A DNA stretch of 64,000 bases from Sulfurospirillum halorespirans DSM 13726 (GTDB lineage Bacteria > Campylobacterota > Campylobacteria > Campylobacterales > Sulfurospirillaceae), in NCBI RefSeq assembly GCF_001723605.1, contig NZ_CP017111.1:2666001-2730000 (forward strand), written 5' to 3'. Shown piece by piece: positions 8,738-16,847 of this stretch. Every line of letters starts with the position of its first letter. Positions within the stretch are counted from its first letter, which is position 1. A model generated the notes under the pieces. It searched no databases. It saw only the letters and a list, made by a program, of their open reading frames with translations, and was not told where the DNA came from. The translations under genes and the position numbers were made by a program.

Positions 8738-9768
8738 ACCAATTCCTTTGTTACTTCGCAATACGGTCGCACTTTTTCATTAAAGGTTCGCAATAAACTC
8801 ACATTTTCAAGCAGATCAACCCCAAGCGGTTTGAGCGTTATCGTGACGTGGCTCAAACGTGCTTGAATGGCTTTGATTTTTTCAATACACGTTTTAGCAT
8901 CGCCAATGATGCCACAGTCAAAAAACTTCTGCCCATCAAAAAAGGTGTTGCGCTCCACGATCAGTTTTTCATAATGGGTTTTATTGAAATGAGGTGATTT
9001 GTGAAACGAAGAAGCGGCACGCATCGACTTGGCAAAATGGTCAATCGCAGGACGTGCTTTATACACTGCCTCTTCGATGCTAGGGGCAACATAAAACGTA
9101 CGTAACAGCACGATCTGTGGCTTAAACCCAGCGATCGTTTCGTACGCGTGGCTCACCCGTTCGCACTCGTCTAAATCAACCCCTTGCGAGAGCATCAGTC
9201 CAAACCCTTTTTGGGCAGCAAACGCAATGGTTTCATCCGAGGCAAAGGTTGCGATGTACGTTGGTATAGCGGTTTGAAATGGTTTGGGCTCGATATCTAC
9301 TTCTGCAAAATTGATGTATTCACCCTTAAAACCCACGGGATTTTCGTTTACATGTAAAAGCTGCGTTACCGCGTCCACACACTCAAACATCATTGGACGA
9401 AGATTTTCAACAGTGACATTGAAATGCTTAGAATCGGGCGCAAACGCGCCTTTGGCAAAGCCTAAATTCATCCGTCCTTTGGTGAGATGATCCAGCGTCG
9501 CAACCTCTTCTGCTAAACGAATTGCATCGTAAAAAGGGGCTAAAAACCCTGCACAGCCAAGCCTTGCGTACTTTGTTCTTGCCGCGACATACGCTAAGAG
9601 TAACGTGGGTGATGGGCAGATGCTAAAGTCGTTAAAGTGATGTTCACCCACCCAGATTTCATCAAAACGCATCGCATCGGCAAGCTCGATCAACTTGAGC
9701 TGATTTTCAATCGCTTGGTTGGCATTGACATTAAAGCGCTCAAAAAGGCAAAAAATTCCCCATTTCAT
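8734..9768 (-). CDS. LLM-class flavin-dependent oxidoreductase (luciferase-like)
   Basis: TIM-barrel FMN/F420-type oxidoreductase of 344 residues related to bacterial luciferase monooxygenases. Visible family features include ELADAMRFDEIWVGEHHF near the N-terminus, LAEEVATLDHLTKGRMNLGF and PIPTYIA-like PTYIATFASDE. It is locked inside the uptake operon by 4-bp overlaps with the globin-like gene upstream and the binding-protein gene downstream. Typical members oxidise small organic molecules using reduced flavin and O2. Here it could modify or break the imported ligand to free the metal; that role is a guess from context only. Confidence 0.8.
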   Translation of the reverse strand: MKWGIFCLFERFNVNANQAIENQLKLIELADAMRFDEIWVGEHHFNDFSICPSPTLLLAYVAARTKYARLGCAGFLAPFYDAIRLAEEVATLDHLTKGRMNLGFAKGAFAPDSKHFNVTVENLRPMMFECVDAVTQLLHVNENPVGFKGEYINFAEVDIEPKPFQTAIPTYIATFASDETIAFAAQKGFGLMLSQGVDLDECERVSHAYETIAGFKPQIVLLRTFYVAPSIEEAVYKARPAIDHFAKSMRAASSFHKSPHFNKTHYEKLIVERNTFFDGQKFFDCGIIGDAKTCIEKIKAIQARLSHVTITLKPLGVDLLENVSLLRTFNEKVRPYCEVTKELV

Positions 9769-10310
9769 AGAATGCCAAACTCCTCTTTCATGTCTTCATA
9801 CAAAAAACGTTTCATCGGTACGCTTGTGCTTCGGCGGTTGACCATTCGCATCGAAAAAGGCTCGATCCAGTTCCAAAACTCCCCGATCAACTCTTTGGGA
9901 AAATCAAGATCGTGCAGGGTCTGTTTATACGCCATCAACCACACAACCCTTGCCTCATCATCGATGGCAAAAGGGGCATGCGTGCGACACAAAGAAGGTG
10001 GACCGTAACTAAACGTATAGGTTTTTTCACCACCCAACGCTTGAATAAGAAAATGGCTCGCTTTGGTCACGCCTTCCATAAAATGAGCCTCATCACTCGG
10101 GTACATCTGCGCAACAGCGCTTTTTTGAAGCAAGCGGTGATGATGCAACACAATTTTATGAATCGTTTCTGCACCTATTTTTGCTAAAAAGTCAGGTTTT
10201 GGCAAAATAATCGAAGGCAGCGGCGCTTTTAAGTTGATAGGGCTCCATTGAAGGCTTTCGCTCTTTTTAGCGACTGAAGGTTTATGAAGAAAATGATGAC
10301 CATTGCACAT
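9765..10310 (-). CDS. Truncated-hemoglobin-like protein (globin-like 1)
   Basis: Cytoplasmic protein of 181 residues whose core matches group II truncated hemoglobins: a G-G-x3-Y-T-F stretch (GGEKTYTFSYGPPSL), the proximal-His motif THAPFAI and the G8-Trp context ARVVWLMAY. The B10 region reads LHHHRLL, with His where many members have Tyr. About 55 N-terminal residues have no match I know. The paralogue at 13080-13652 shares FWNWIEPFSMRMVNRR / IWNWVESISIRMINRR. It lies between tonB and the flavoprotein gene, overlapping the latter. Haem binding is likely from the conserved His; the function in metal uptake is unknown. Confidence 0.6.
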   Translation of the reverse strand: MCNGHHFLHKPSVAKKSESLQWSPINLKAPLPSIILPKPDFLAKIGAETIHKIVLHHHRLLQKSAVAQMYPSDEAHFMEGVTKASHFLIQALGGEKTYTFSYGPPSLCRTHAPFAIDDEARVVWLMAYKQTLHDLDFPKELIGEFWNWIEPFSMRMVNRRSTSVPMKRFLYEDMKEEFGIL

Positions 10311-10319
10311 GAAATTTCC

Positions 10320-10997
10320 TTAAGATTTGAGCTTAAAAACAACGGGAATTGCGATCTCTAACGCCTCTTTGGGTGGAAACTCAAACGGAGTCGCATCCAA
10401 AACGGCATCGATGGCATTACGATCTAAAACCACTTTGCCACTGGACTTTGCAATCTTAATAGACGAGGCATCAACCGTTCCATTGGCATGAATCAAAAAT
10501 TGTACGACCGCCTCGCCCTCCACGCCCATCTTTTTAGCCATGGAAGGGTAACGAAGACTCTCTTGGATTTTTTGCCTCACTTTGGCAAGATAGATGGAGA
10601 GCAGATCGTCGCTTTGGCGCGCAGCAGGTGCGCTAATCGCTTGTTCTTGTGCTTTTGCAGGTGCTACTGCTTCGACACGTTGTTCGACAAAAGGCTCAGG
10701 CGAAGGAGTAGATGTGACAACCTGTTTTGGCGTTGGCACGGTTTTAACGATCTCTTTTGGTACTTTTTTTTCAGGCTTTTTCGCTACGATTGGCTCTGGT
10801 GGTGGCGTTACATCGTGTTTGATTTCTTCCGTTACAGGCATAGGTTTTGGCTCATCCAAAAAACTCACTTGCGTGACGATAAACTCGCGCATAGCAGGCT
10901 TTGGTATCATCATACTTCCCATAAAAAGCGCATACGCAATCATTACATGTAAAAAGAGTGTTCCAAATGAAGCGGCGAAAAAATGCGATGCTTTCAC
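10320..10997 (-). CDS. tonB: TonB energy-transducing protein
   Basis: Inner-membrane anchored periplasm-spanning protein that carries proton-motive energy from ExbBD to TonB-dependent receptors. One N-terminal membrane helix (near FGTLFLHVMIAYALFMGSM), a Pro/Lys/Glu-rich spacer (PPPEPIVAKKPEKKVPKE) and a C-terminal domain with SLRYPSMAKKMGVEGEAVVQF, the usual YP motif. I choose the GTG at 10997, which overlaps the exbD stop (GTGA) and follows AAGGGTGG; a GTG at 11051 would overlap exbD by 58 bp and has no good ribosome site. Length 225 residues is normal for the family. Confidence 0.9.
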   Translation of the reverse strand: MKASHFFAASFGTLFLHVMIAYALFMGSMMIPKPAMREFIVTQVSFLDEPKPMPVTEEIKHDVTPPPEPIVAKKPEKKVPKEIVKTVPTPKQVVTSTPSPEPFVEQRVEAVAPAKAQEQAISAPAARQSDDLLSIYLAKVRQKIQESLRYPSMAKKMGVEGEAVVQFLIHANGTVDASSIKIAKSSGKVVLDRNAIDAVLDATPFEFPPKEALEIAIPVVFKLKS

Positions 10998-11401
10998 GCG
11001 CCACCCTTTGTTGTCTGAATCGCAAAGGTGCTGATGCGGTGTTTTTTGCACAGATCGATCACTTTGACCACATATTCAAACGGTGTTTTCGCGTCACTTC
11101 GCAGTAAAATATGAGGCTCAGACGCACTGATCTGGGCGATTTTGGCATCCAAATCTTCGAGCGAAACCGCTACATCATCATAATAAAGCTCACCTGATTC
11201 GCTCAATGAAAGTGTAATCGGTTTTTGCTCATCTTTGCGGTTTTCAGCATTGGAGGCTTGGGGAAGAGTGAGCGGAATTTTACCTTGGGTCACAAAGGTA
11301 GCCGTGACCATAAAAATGACCAAGATGACCAGTACAATGTCCACAAAAGGGGTCATATTGATCTCGGCAATATCGCTCTCATACACAAATTTACGCTTCA
11401 T
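10994..11401 (-). CDS. exbD: Biopolymer transport protein ExbD
   Basis: Inner-membrane protein of 135 residues with one N-terminal membrane helix and a periplasmic domain. The helix carries the essential aspartate in INMTPFVDIVLVILVIFMV (Asp21), which takes part in proton flow with ExbB. It overlaps exbB by 11 bp upstream and tonB by 4 bp downstream, so the three are one unit. The position inside the ModE-linked block suggests a dedicated TonB system for receptors 1 and 2. Confidence 0.93.
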   Translation of the reverse strand: MKRKFVYESDIAEINMTPFVDIVLVILVIFMVTATFVTQGKIPLTLPQASNAENRKDEQKPITLSLSESGELYYDDVAVSLEDLDAKIAQISASEPHILLRSDAKTPFEYVVKVIDLCKKHRISTFAIQTTKGGA

Positions 11402-11837
11402 CGAGCTGCGCTTCTTTGTATGTTAAAATGACTTTGACCCGTCTGATGAAATAGTTGTACGCGATAACGCAAGGAATCGCGACAAAAAGCCCCGTCGCAG
11501 TGGCGATCAACGCTTCAGAGATACCTTGCATAATAGGTTGCACATCAAACGCATTAGAAGCACCAATCGTATGAAACGCTTGGATAATGCCCAAAACGGT
11601 TCCAAAAAGTCCTATAAAAGGGGCATTATTGCCAAAGGTAGCTAAAATGCCCAAACGCGCCTCAAGGCTAAGACGCAACGTATAATAATCCATATTTTGA
11701 TACTTTTTTTCAATCACACTAAACGCTAAAAGACGCTCTATCATCACCCCAACCGCTATCACACTCATGGTGACCAACACCCACAGTACAGGGTCGATCC
11801 CTAACAGGGCAAACGATAAAAGTTTTTCACTCAACAT
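11391..11837 (-). CDS. exbB: Biopolymer transport protein ExbB
   Basis: Inner-membrane proton-channel subunit of the TonB motor, 148 residues, the short form common in Campylobacterota. Three membrane segments: PVLWVLVTMSVIAVGVMIER, the PFIGLFGTVLGIIQAF segment and ISEALIATATGLFVAIPCVI. It is the first gene of a run of eight overlapping or closely packed leftward genes ending with the importer ATPase. Upstream are a structured leader (11876-11914) and a ModE-like site (11944-11967), suggesting that molybdate availability controls the whole operon. Confidence 0.92.
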   Translation of the reverse strand: MLSEKLLSFALLGIDPVLWVLVTMSVIAVGVMIERLLAFSVIEKKYQNMDYYTLRLSLEARLGILATFGNNAPFIGLFGTVLGIIQAFHTIGASNAFDVQPIMQGISEALIATATGLFVAIPCVIAYNYFIRRVKVILTYKEAQLDEA

Positions 11838-11875
11838 CTCTTCTCCTTAAAATAGCCATTTCCAAAACCCTTTAG

Positions 11876-11914
11876 GCTCAACCGATATGTACTGCACATA
11901 AATAACGGTTGAGC
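11876..11914 (-). other. Structured leader hairpin before exbB
   Basis: Perfect 9-bp inverted repeat GCTCAACCG / CGGTTGAGC (11876-11884, 11906-11914). Its 21-nt loop contains a second 5-bp inverted repeat (TATGT / ACATA). It lies 39 bp before the exbB ATG and downstream of the ModE-like site, so it would be in the mRNA leader. It could be a regulatory RNA element, an mRNA stabiliser or a second operator. I do not recognise it as a known riboswitch. Confidence 0.5.
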
Positions 11915-11943
11915 GAAAAAGAGCTGACAACAAGAAACGAGAC

Positions 11944-11967
11944 CATTATAACGTAATATATATGACA
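11944..11967 (-). promoter_or_regulatory. ModE-like operator and promoter of the exbB operon
   Basis: CATTATA-N10-TATGACA, one strong and one weaker half-site (5 of 7) with the ModE spacing. On the minus strand it contains a TATAAT -10 hexamer (11949-11944) with TTGTAT 17 bp upstream as a possible -35. Binding here would block RNA polymerase, as expected for ModE repression when molybdate is plentiful. Confidence 0.55.
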
Positions 11968-12116
11968 ATACAACGGTAAAGTATACACCCACCACCTACT
12001 TAAGTGTTTAAAAAATAAGCAATCCCTTTTCTAAAAGGCTTTCCAAAAGCGCTTCACACGACTTTTGTGCTATACTTATTTTTAAATTACTCCTTCCTAG
12101 GATACAGAGGACACCC

Positions 12117-12890
12117 ATGTTAGAAGCACGACTTTGGATGAAAAAAAGCGATAAAAATTTTCTTGGCAAAGGGCGCATTGAGCTTTTAGAGAACATTCGA
12201 GAGTTTGGCTCAATCCACGCAGCCGCCAAAGCCATGAAGATGAGTTACAAAGCCGCATGGGATTCGGTAGATGCCATGAACAATCTCTCAGAGATTCCTT
12301 TGGTGCTAAAAACAAGTGGCGGCAAAGGTGGTGGTGGGACGATTATCACCCCAAAAGGCGAAGAGGTTATCGCGGCATTTCATAACTTGCAAGCTAAACA
12401 TCAGCAATTTTTAGATCTTTTTGCCAACAGTGACGACCTGCTTACCATCGTTCAAACCCTAAGCCGACTCTCATTGAAACTGAGTGCGCGCAACCAACTT
12501 ATCGGAACTATCAGCGCGATTAGCGAAGATGCCGTCAATGTTGCGATTGAGCTGACTATCAAAGCTGCTGATAAAATTTATTCCAGTATTACCAAAAACA
12601 GTTACCAAGAGCTTGGTCTTCATCTTGGAGAGAGTGCCATTGCGATCATCAAAGCAAGCTCTGTGCTTCTTTCAAAAACAAAACCGACTATTGCGTGTGA
12701 AAACCTCCTCAAAGGCACAATCATCCAAATCCTCAGTGACACATCCAACACCGAAGTGACGCTGGAATTGGAGAGTAAAAGCACCATCACAGCGACCATT
12801 ACCAACGATGCATTTGAGCCACTTAATCTCAAAATAAACGAAGAAGCGTATGCTTTTTTCAAAGCTTCCAATGTTATTTTAGGCGTTTGA
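12117..12890 (+). CDS. modE: Molybdate-responsive transcription regulator ModE
   Basis: Cytoplasmic dimeric DNA-binding protein of 257 residues, the full-length ModE layout. The N-terminal winged helix includes GSIHAAAKAMKMSYKAAWDS (31-50) and the typical KTSGGKGGGGTIITP wing (65-79). Two Mop/TOBE molybdate-binding domains follow (about 122-187 and 193-257, each with a SARNQLIGTI- or CENLLKGTI-like start). It is divergent from exbB and upstream of the second receptor operon. Five matching operator-like sites lie in this window, all in front of other genes; none was seen before modE itself, where a TATACT -10 is visible near 12071. Confidence 0.92.
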   Translation: MLEARLWMKKSDKNFLGKGRIELLENIREFGSIHAAAKAMKMSYKAAWDSVDAMNNLSEIPLVLKTSGGKGGGGTIITPKGEEVIAAFHNLQAKHQQFLDLFANSDDLLTIVQTLSRLSLKLSARNQLIGTISAISEDAVNVAIELTIKAADKIYSSITKNSYQELGLHLGESAIAIIKASSVLLSKTKPTIACENLLKGTIIQILSDTSNTEVTLELESKSTITATITNDAFEPLNLKINEEAYAFFKASNVILGV

Positions 12891-12919
12891 TACTATCTTG
12901 AACGCCTTTCCCCTCTCTT
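12881..12919 (+). terminator. Probable terminator of modE
   Basis: Inverted repeat AGGCGTT / AACGCCT (12881-12887, 12901-12907) spanning the modE stop codon, followed by a pyrimidine-rich run with TTTT. A modest stem, so efficiency is uncertain. Confidence 0.45.
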
Positions 12920-13008
12920 TTAAAATGCTTAAATAGTAACCATTTTGGTGCATATAAAATAACACCTCAGCTATTTTTACTCTTGCCATACACTTTTTTT
13001 CCTGCTAC

Positions 13009-13032
13009 CATTATATTTTAATTTATATAACG
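13009..13032 (+). promoter_or_regulatory. ModE-like operator upstream of globin 2 / TonB receptor 2 operon
   Basis: CATTATA-N10-TATAACG, matching the ModE consensus at 13 of 14 half-site positions with exact spacing. It lies 48 bp before the ATG at 13080. A direct repeat ACGTATT (13030-13036, 13052-13058) follows, possibly a second protein site. Confidence 0.7.
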
Positions 13033-13079
13033 TATTAGCGTAAAAATTATTACGTATTCTAATGCACTAAGGAGACACT

Positions 13080-13652
13080 ATGCCTGTCATGATCGATGGA
13101 ATTAAAGTTCAGTTATTCAGTGAGTGCGATACAAACGCCCCTTTCCCCACTGCCGATGAGACGCCAAGGCGTGCACACCCCAAGATCGATATGATCTTCC
13201 CCGAAGTCTTTTTCCCTTCCAATAGAACCTATTTAGCTCTTGGTGAAGCCAAAATTCGTGAAGTGGTCAAAGTCCACCATGAGCTTGTGCGTCACAGTAA
13301 GATCGGGCATCTCTATCCGCAAGAGGAAGCTGATTTTATCGCAGCTACAAGTAAAATCGAAGACTTTTTTGTGCAGATGCTAGGCGGCAAAGACCTCTAC
13401 ACGAGCGTGCAAGGGCATCCCAAACTTCGCGATCGCCATTTTCCCTTTGAAGTGACCGAAACAGGGCGCGATATTTGGCTGATGAGTTTTCGAAAAGCCC
13501 TCAAACAATGCGCCGTTCCTAAAGAATTTTTGCCTGAAATTTGGAATTGGGTTGAGTCCATCTCGATTCGTATGATTAACAGGCGGACGAGTATGGAGAT
13601 GGTCAAGCGCTACCCATATGAGAGTATCCGCTCCTATTTTGATGCTGAATAA
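13080..13652 (+). CDS. Truncated-hemoglobin-like protein (globin-like 2)
   Basis: Protein of 190 residues, paralogous to the one at 9765-10310. Shared core: HLYPQEEADF, then GGKDLYTSVQGHPKLRDRHFPFEV with the proximal His, and RDIWLMSFRKAL with the G8-type Trp. These match group II truncated hemoglobins. The N-terminal 50 residues (with DETPRRAHPKIDMIFP) are unlike normal globins. It is the first gene of the receptor 2 operon, behind a ModE-like operator and an AAGGAG ribosome site. That each of the two receptor operons carries one such protein argues for a real link to uptake, for example handling of ligand, redox state or O2. Confidence 0.6.
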   Translation: MPVMIDGIKVQLFSECDTNAPFPTADETPRRAHPKIDMIFPEVFFPSNRTYLALGEAKIREVVKVHHELVRHSKIGHLYPQEEADFIAATSKIEDFFVQMLGGKDLYTSVQGHPKLRDRHFPFEVTETGRDIWLMSFRKALKQCAVPKEFLPEIWNWVESISIRMINRRTSMEMVKRYPYESIRSYFDAE

Positions 13653-13688
13653 TCTTTACATGTAAACCAAAATCTCAAGGAAATTAGA

Positions 13689-15767
13689 ATGAAGAAAACC
13701 TCGCTTTCATGGATCGTTGCTATGAGTTTGTGTTCTGCGTGTGCGGCACAAAGTGTTACCTTAGAGCCCGTTGCTGTTGAAGGAGAACAAGAGGCTTCCA
13801 CACCCATTCGTTTAAGTGACGCAAAGACCGCTCTTCTTTTAGAAGATCAAACTTCTCAGCCGTCCACGCTTAATGAAGCACTGAGCGATACCTTTTTTGT
13901 CAACTACAAAAAAGCGGGTGAATACAACTCGGAGCCTTACATCAGAGGGCGTTCGGTTGCAGGTGTTCCCATTTATATCGAAGGAATGCGTCTTAATGCA
14001 GCCCATAATGACGCCACCAATCTCTTTAATATGAGTGATGTGGCAGAAGTGGACGTTTACAGAGGTGCGAATGGTGCGACGCTTGGTATGGGCGCTATGA
14101 GCGGTGGCGTGGTCGTGAAATTTAAAGAACCACAGTTTAGCACGAGTGATGAATTTCAAACATCAAGTTTTATCAATGCCAAAACCTCTCTGTTCTCAAC
14201 CACAGGCTATGCGACAACGCTTGGTACGACGCTGTATAATCAATGGCTCAATGTCTCCTTTAGCGGCGGGGTGAATGAGTATAATGCTTACGAAAATGGC
14301 AGTGGCGATGAAGTGCCTCATTCGGACTCGGAAGCCTCACATTACAACCTTTCCGCAGCCATTAAAACGGGTGATGACAGCTATATTTACGGTCGTTTTA
14401 TGAAAGATAAAAGCAGCTCTGCCGATCCACTTTCACGCTACCAACAAAGTGGCATTTGGTACTATACCGATCATCCCGATGACGATGCCAAAACCTACTT
14501 TTTTGGCTTTAAAAAAGGCGAATGGAATGGGTTCAGTGACATTGACCTCCAATTCTTTGGCAATGACCTTCACTATGATGTCAATACCAAAAAAGAGTCT
14601 TCGGTGCCTTACGCCACAGAACTTTTCAGGGAGAGTGAGACCAGAGGTGTTAAACTCTCTGCTAAAAAAGAGCTAGACGCACACCAAACACTTTCATTGG
14701 CGATGACTTATTCTAAGATGGAGATCACCAATGGTGTGAGACAATGGAGCACCAGTACGAATTCATGGGGTGATTGGAGCAGTGCCTTTGGAATTAAAGG
14801 AGGCGATATTACTACGATGGGGGTTCAAATTGCCGATGATATTAAATTCGATAAGGCATTTTACACGCTTGCGCTTGGCTATGAAAACGTCAAACGCAAC
14901 GTCACTTCCAATGTCAATACAACCAAACTAGACTCCCTAATCCCCGAAGCGCTTGATACACTGATTCAAAAAACCAACACCGATGAACGCGACAATCTTC
15001 TCTCCATGAGTGCCAAAGCAGGCTATGAATTTTCACCCGCTTTTGTACCCTATATCAAACTCTCTAATGCAGAGCGAACCCCTTATTTTAACGAAGCGTA
15101 TGGCAATAATCCAAGTAATGGAAGTCAAATTCCCAATCAAACGCTTGAAAATGAAAAAGTATGGGACATCGATGTAGGCATGGATGGTAAATACGAGCGT
15201 TTTTACTACACCTCAGCGCTTTACTACCAACGCTACTCGGATTACATCGAGCTTGTTAAAACAGGCTACCTGACCACGGGTGGACTTCCTATCAAACGTT
15301 ACATCAACCTAGATGAAGCGATCATTTACGGTGCTGAAGCGATGGCAGGCTATGGACTAGGGAATGATCTTTTTGTGGAAGCGGCGTATCTGTACACACA
15401 CGGTCAAAATGAAGATGATGACACACCTTTAGCCTTTATCGCCCCTCAAAAACTCACTCTCTCTTTGGCACAAAAACGCTCAAAAGGGCTCAGTTGGAAA
15501 CTCGAAGAAGTCTTTGTTGACAATCAAGACCGTATCTCCAGCGTCAATGGCGAAATCGCAACACCGGGGTATTCTTTGACAAACGCTTCGATGAGTTATG
15601 GATTTTCAAAACTAGGCATTCTTAAAAATGCTGTGGTCAGTTTTGAACTCAATAATATCTTTGATAAATCGTATCGTGAACACCTCGATAAAATCTCTTC
15701 AACAGCATGGTATTTACCTGACAACGCTGGTATCAACGGTGTTTTATCGCTTAAAGCGGCATTTTAA
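13689..15767 (+). CDS. TonB-dependent outer-membrane receptor 2
   Basis: Outer-membrane receptor of 692 residues: signal peptide (MKKTSLSWIVAMSLCSACA), short TonB-box region (VTLEPVAVEGEQ), plug with PYIRGRSVAGVPIYIEGMRL and RGANGATLGMGAMSGGVVVKF, and a long barrel ending LSLKAAF with terminal Phe. It lies 36 bp after the globin-like gene and 11 bp before binding protein 2. Receptor 1 (3823-5835) is only distantly related, so the two may recognise different complexes or different metals (for example Mo and W). No ABC permease accompanies it, so it probably shares the importer at 5923-8737. Confidence 0.9.
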   Translation: MKKTSLSWIVAMSLCSACAAQSVTLEPVAVEGEQEASTPIRLSDAKTALLLEDQTSQPSTLNEALSDTFFVNYKKAGEYNSEPYIRGRSVAGVPIYIEGMRLNAAHNDATNLFNMSDVAEVDVYRGANGATLGMGAMSGGVVVKFKEPQFSTSDEFQTSSFINAKTSLFSTTGYATTLGTTLYNQWLNVSFSGGVNEYNAYENGSGDEVPHSDSEASHYNLSAAIKTGDDSYIYGRFMKDKSSSADPLSRYQQSGIWYYTDHPDDDAKTYFFGFKKGEWNGFSDIDLQFFGNDLHYDVNTKKESSVPYATELFRESETRGVKLSAKKELDAHQTLSLAMTYSKMEITNGVRQWSTSTNSWGDWSSAFGIKGGDITTMGVQIADDIKFDKAFYTLALGYENVKRNVTSNVNTTKLDSLIPEALDTLIQKTNTDERDNLLSMSAKAGYEFSPAFVPYIKLSNAERTPYFNEAYGNNPSNGSQIPNQTLENEKVWDIDVGMDGKYERFYYTSALYYQRYSDYIELVKTGYLTTGGLPIKRYINLDEAIIYGAEAMAGYGLGNDLFVEAAYLYTHGQNEDDDTPLAFIAPQKLTLSLAQKRSKGLSWKLEEVFVDNQDRISSVNGEIATPGYSLTNASMSYGFSKLGILKNAVVSFELNNIFDKSYREHLDKISSTAWYLPDNAGINGVLSLKAAF

Positions 15768-15778
15768 AAGGAGTTCTG

Positions 15779-16801
15779 ATGCGTTTTACTCTTGCTTTTT
15801 TACTGATGTTTGTTTCGCTTTTTGCCAATGAAGCGCGCACCTTTGTCGATATTTCAGGCAAATCGATCACGTTGCCTGAACCTATCACGCGTATTTATGG
15901 CTCGGCGCCACCGATTAGTTTTATGATTTACGTCATTGATGATGCACCTCTCATTGGTGTGAATTTTCCACAAACCAACCAAGATAACGCCAATGGCGAC
16001 ACATTTTTGTCCAAACATTTTATGAGCCTTCCGATTTTAGGCGGTTGGCATGGCAATAACACACCCAACCTTGAAGCCATTATCGCCGCAAAACCCGACG
16101 TGATCATCACATGGGATACGCCGCTTCTGAATGAAAAAACGGCGAAAGATATAGCGCGCATCAACATTCCTGCACTGAAAGTGAACATCGATGATTCGCG
16201 TAACTATCCTGAAGTGTTTCGCTATCTTGGTAAAGTCATGCACAAAGAGGAGCGCGCCAATGCGCTTGCATCCATGGCTCAAACCTATTTGGATGAGCTG
16301 AAAACCTTTGTGGCAAGCGTTCCTCTAAGTGAGCGTACCAAAGTCTATTATGCCGAAGGTTCTTTTGGCTTGCAAACCGAGTGCGATGTCTCGTTTCACT
16401 CCGAACCTTTGATGCTTGCAGGGGGAAATTTAGTCCATAAATGCGTTCAAAACAGCGTCATCGGCATGCAAGAGGTTAGTTTTGAGCAGGTTTTGAGTTA
16501 TGAGCCTGAGGTGATTATCGTTCAAAGTCCTGCCTTTTACAAAACAATCTTTGAAGATAAGAAATGGGCGTTGCTTAAAGCGGTACAAGCCAAACATGTT
16601 TATCTTATTCCAAAATCGCCTTTCAACTGGACAGATCGTCCGCCTTCTTTTATGCGCATCATTGGCGCACACTGGATCGCAAGCAAGCTCTATCCTACCC
16701 GTTATCCGTACAAAATTCAAGAAAAAGTCAGAGCGTTTTACCAACTCTTTTTTGGTGTCTCGCTCAGTGATAAAGAGCTTAAAACCTATTTTGATCTTTA
16801 A
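15779..16801 (+). CDS. Periplasmic substrate-binding protein 2, FecB/BtuF/MolA-like
   Basis: Binding protein of 340 residues with signal peptide MRFTLAFLLMFVSLFA, paralogous to the protein at 7721-8737. Shared signatures include VYYAEGSFGLQTECD against VYYAEGADGLATECD and FNWTDRPPSFMR. These conserved Cys/Asp residues in both copies might be ligand contacts. It follows receptor 2 by 11 bp and precedes the radical SAM fusion gene by 46 bp. It would hand the ligand to the single FecCD-type permease at 6708-7724. Ligand identity is not visible. Confidence 0.85.
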   Translation: MRFTLAFLLMFVSLFANEARTFVDISGKSITLPEPITRIYGSAPPISFMIYVIDDAPLIGVNFPQTNQDNANGDTFLSKHFMSLPILGGWHGNNTPNLEAIIAAKPDVIITWDTPLLNEKTAKDIARINIPALKVNIDDSRNYPEVFRYLGKVMHKEERANALASMAQTYLDELKTFVASVPLSERTKVYYAEGSFGLQTECDVSFHSEPLMLAGGNLVHKCVQNSVIGMQEVSFEQVLSYEPEVIIVQSPAFYKTIFEDKKWALLKAVQAKHVYLIPKSPFNWTDRPPSFMRIIGAHWIASKLYPTRYPYKIQEKVRAFYQLFFGVSLSDKELKTYFDL

Positions 16802-16847
16802 CAGCGATTGCTTCCTAAAGAAGCTTTTTAAGAGAAGGAAATGCCTT

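Noticed and set aside
3823-16801. Reading the TonB/ABC block as a haem uptake system because of the globin-like genes
   Set aside because: No haem oxygenase or HugZ/ChuZ-like gene is present, and modE, mop and four ModE-like sites point to Mo/W. It remains possible as an alternative, so substrate is stated as inference.
16551-16847. Upstream extension of the radical SAM gene by 99 residues
   Set aside because: It overlaps binding protein 2 out of frame, has no homology, and the ATG at 16848 has a good ribosome site directly before a Cys-rich conserved start.
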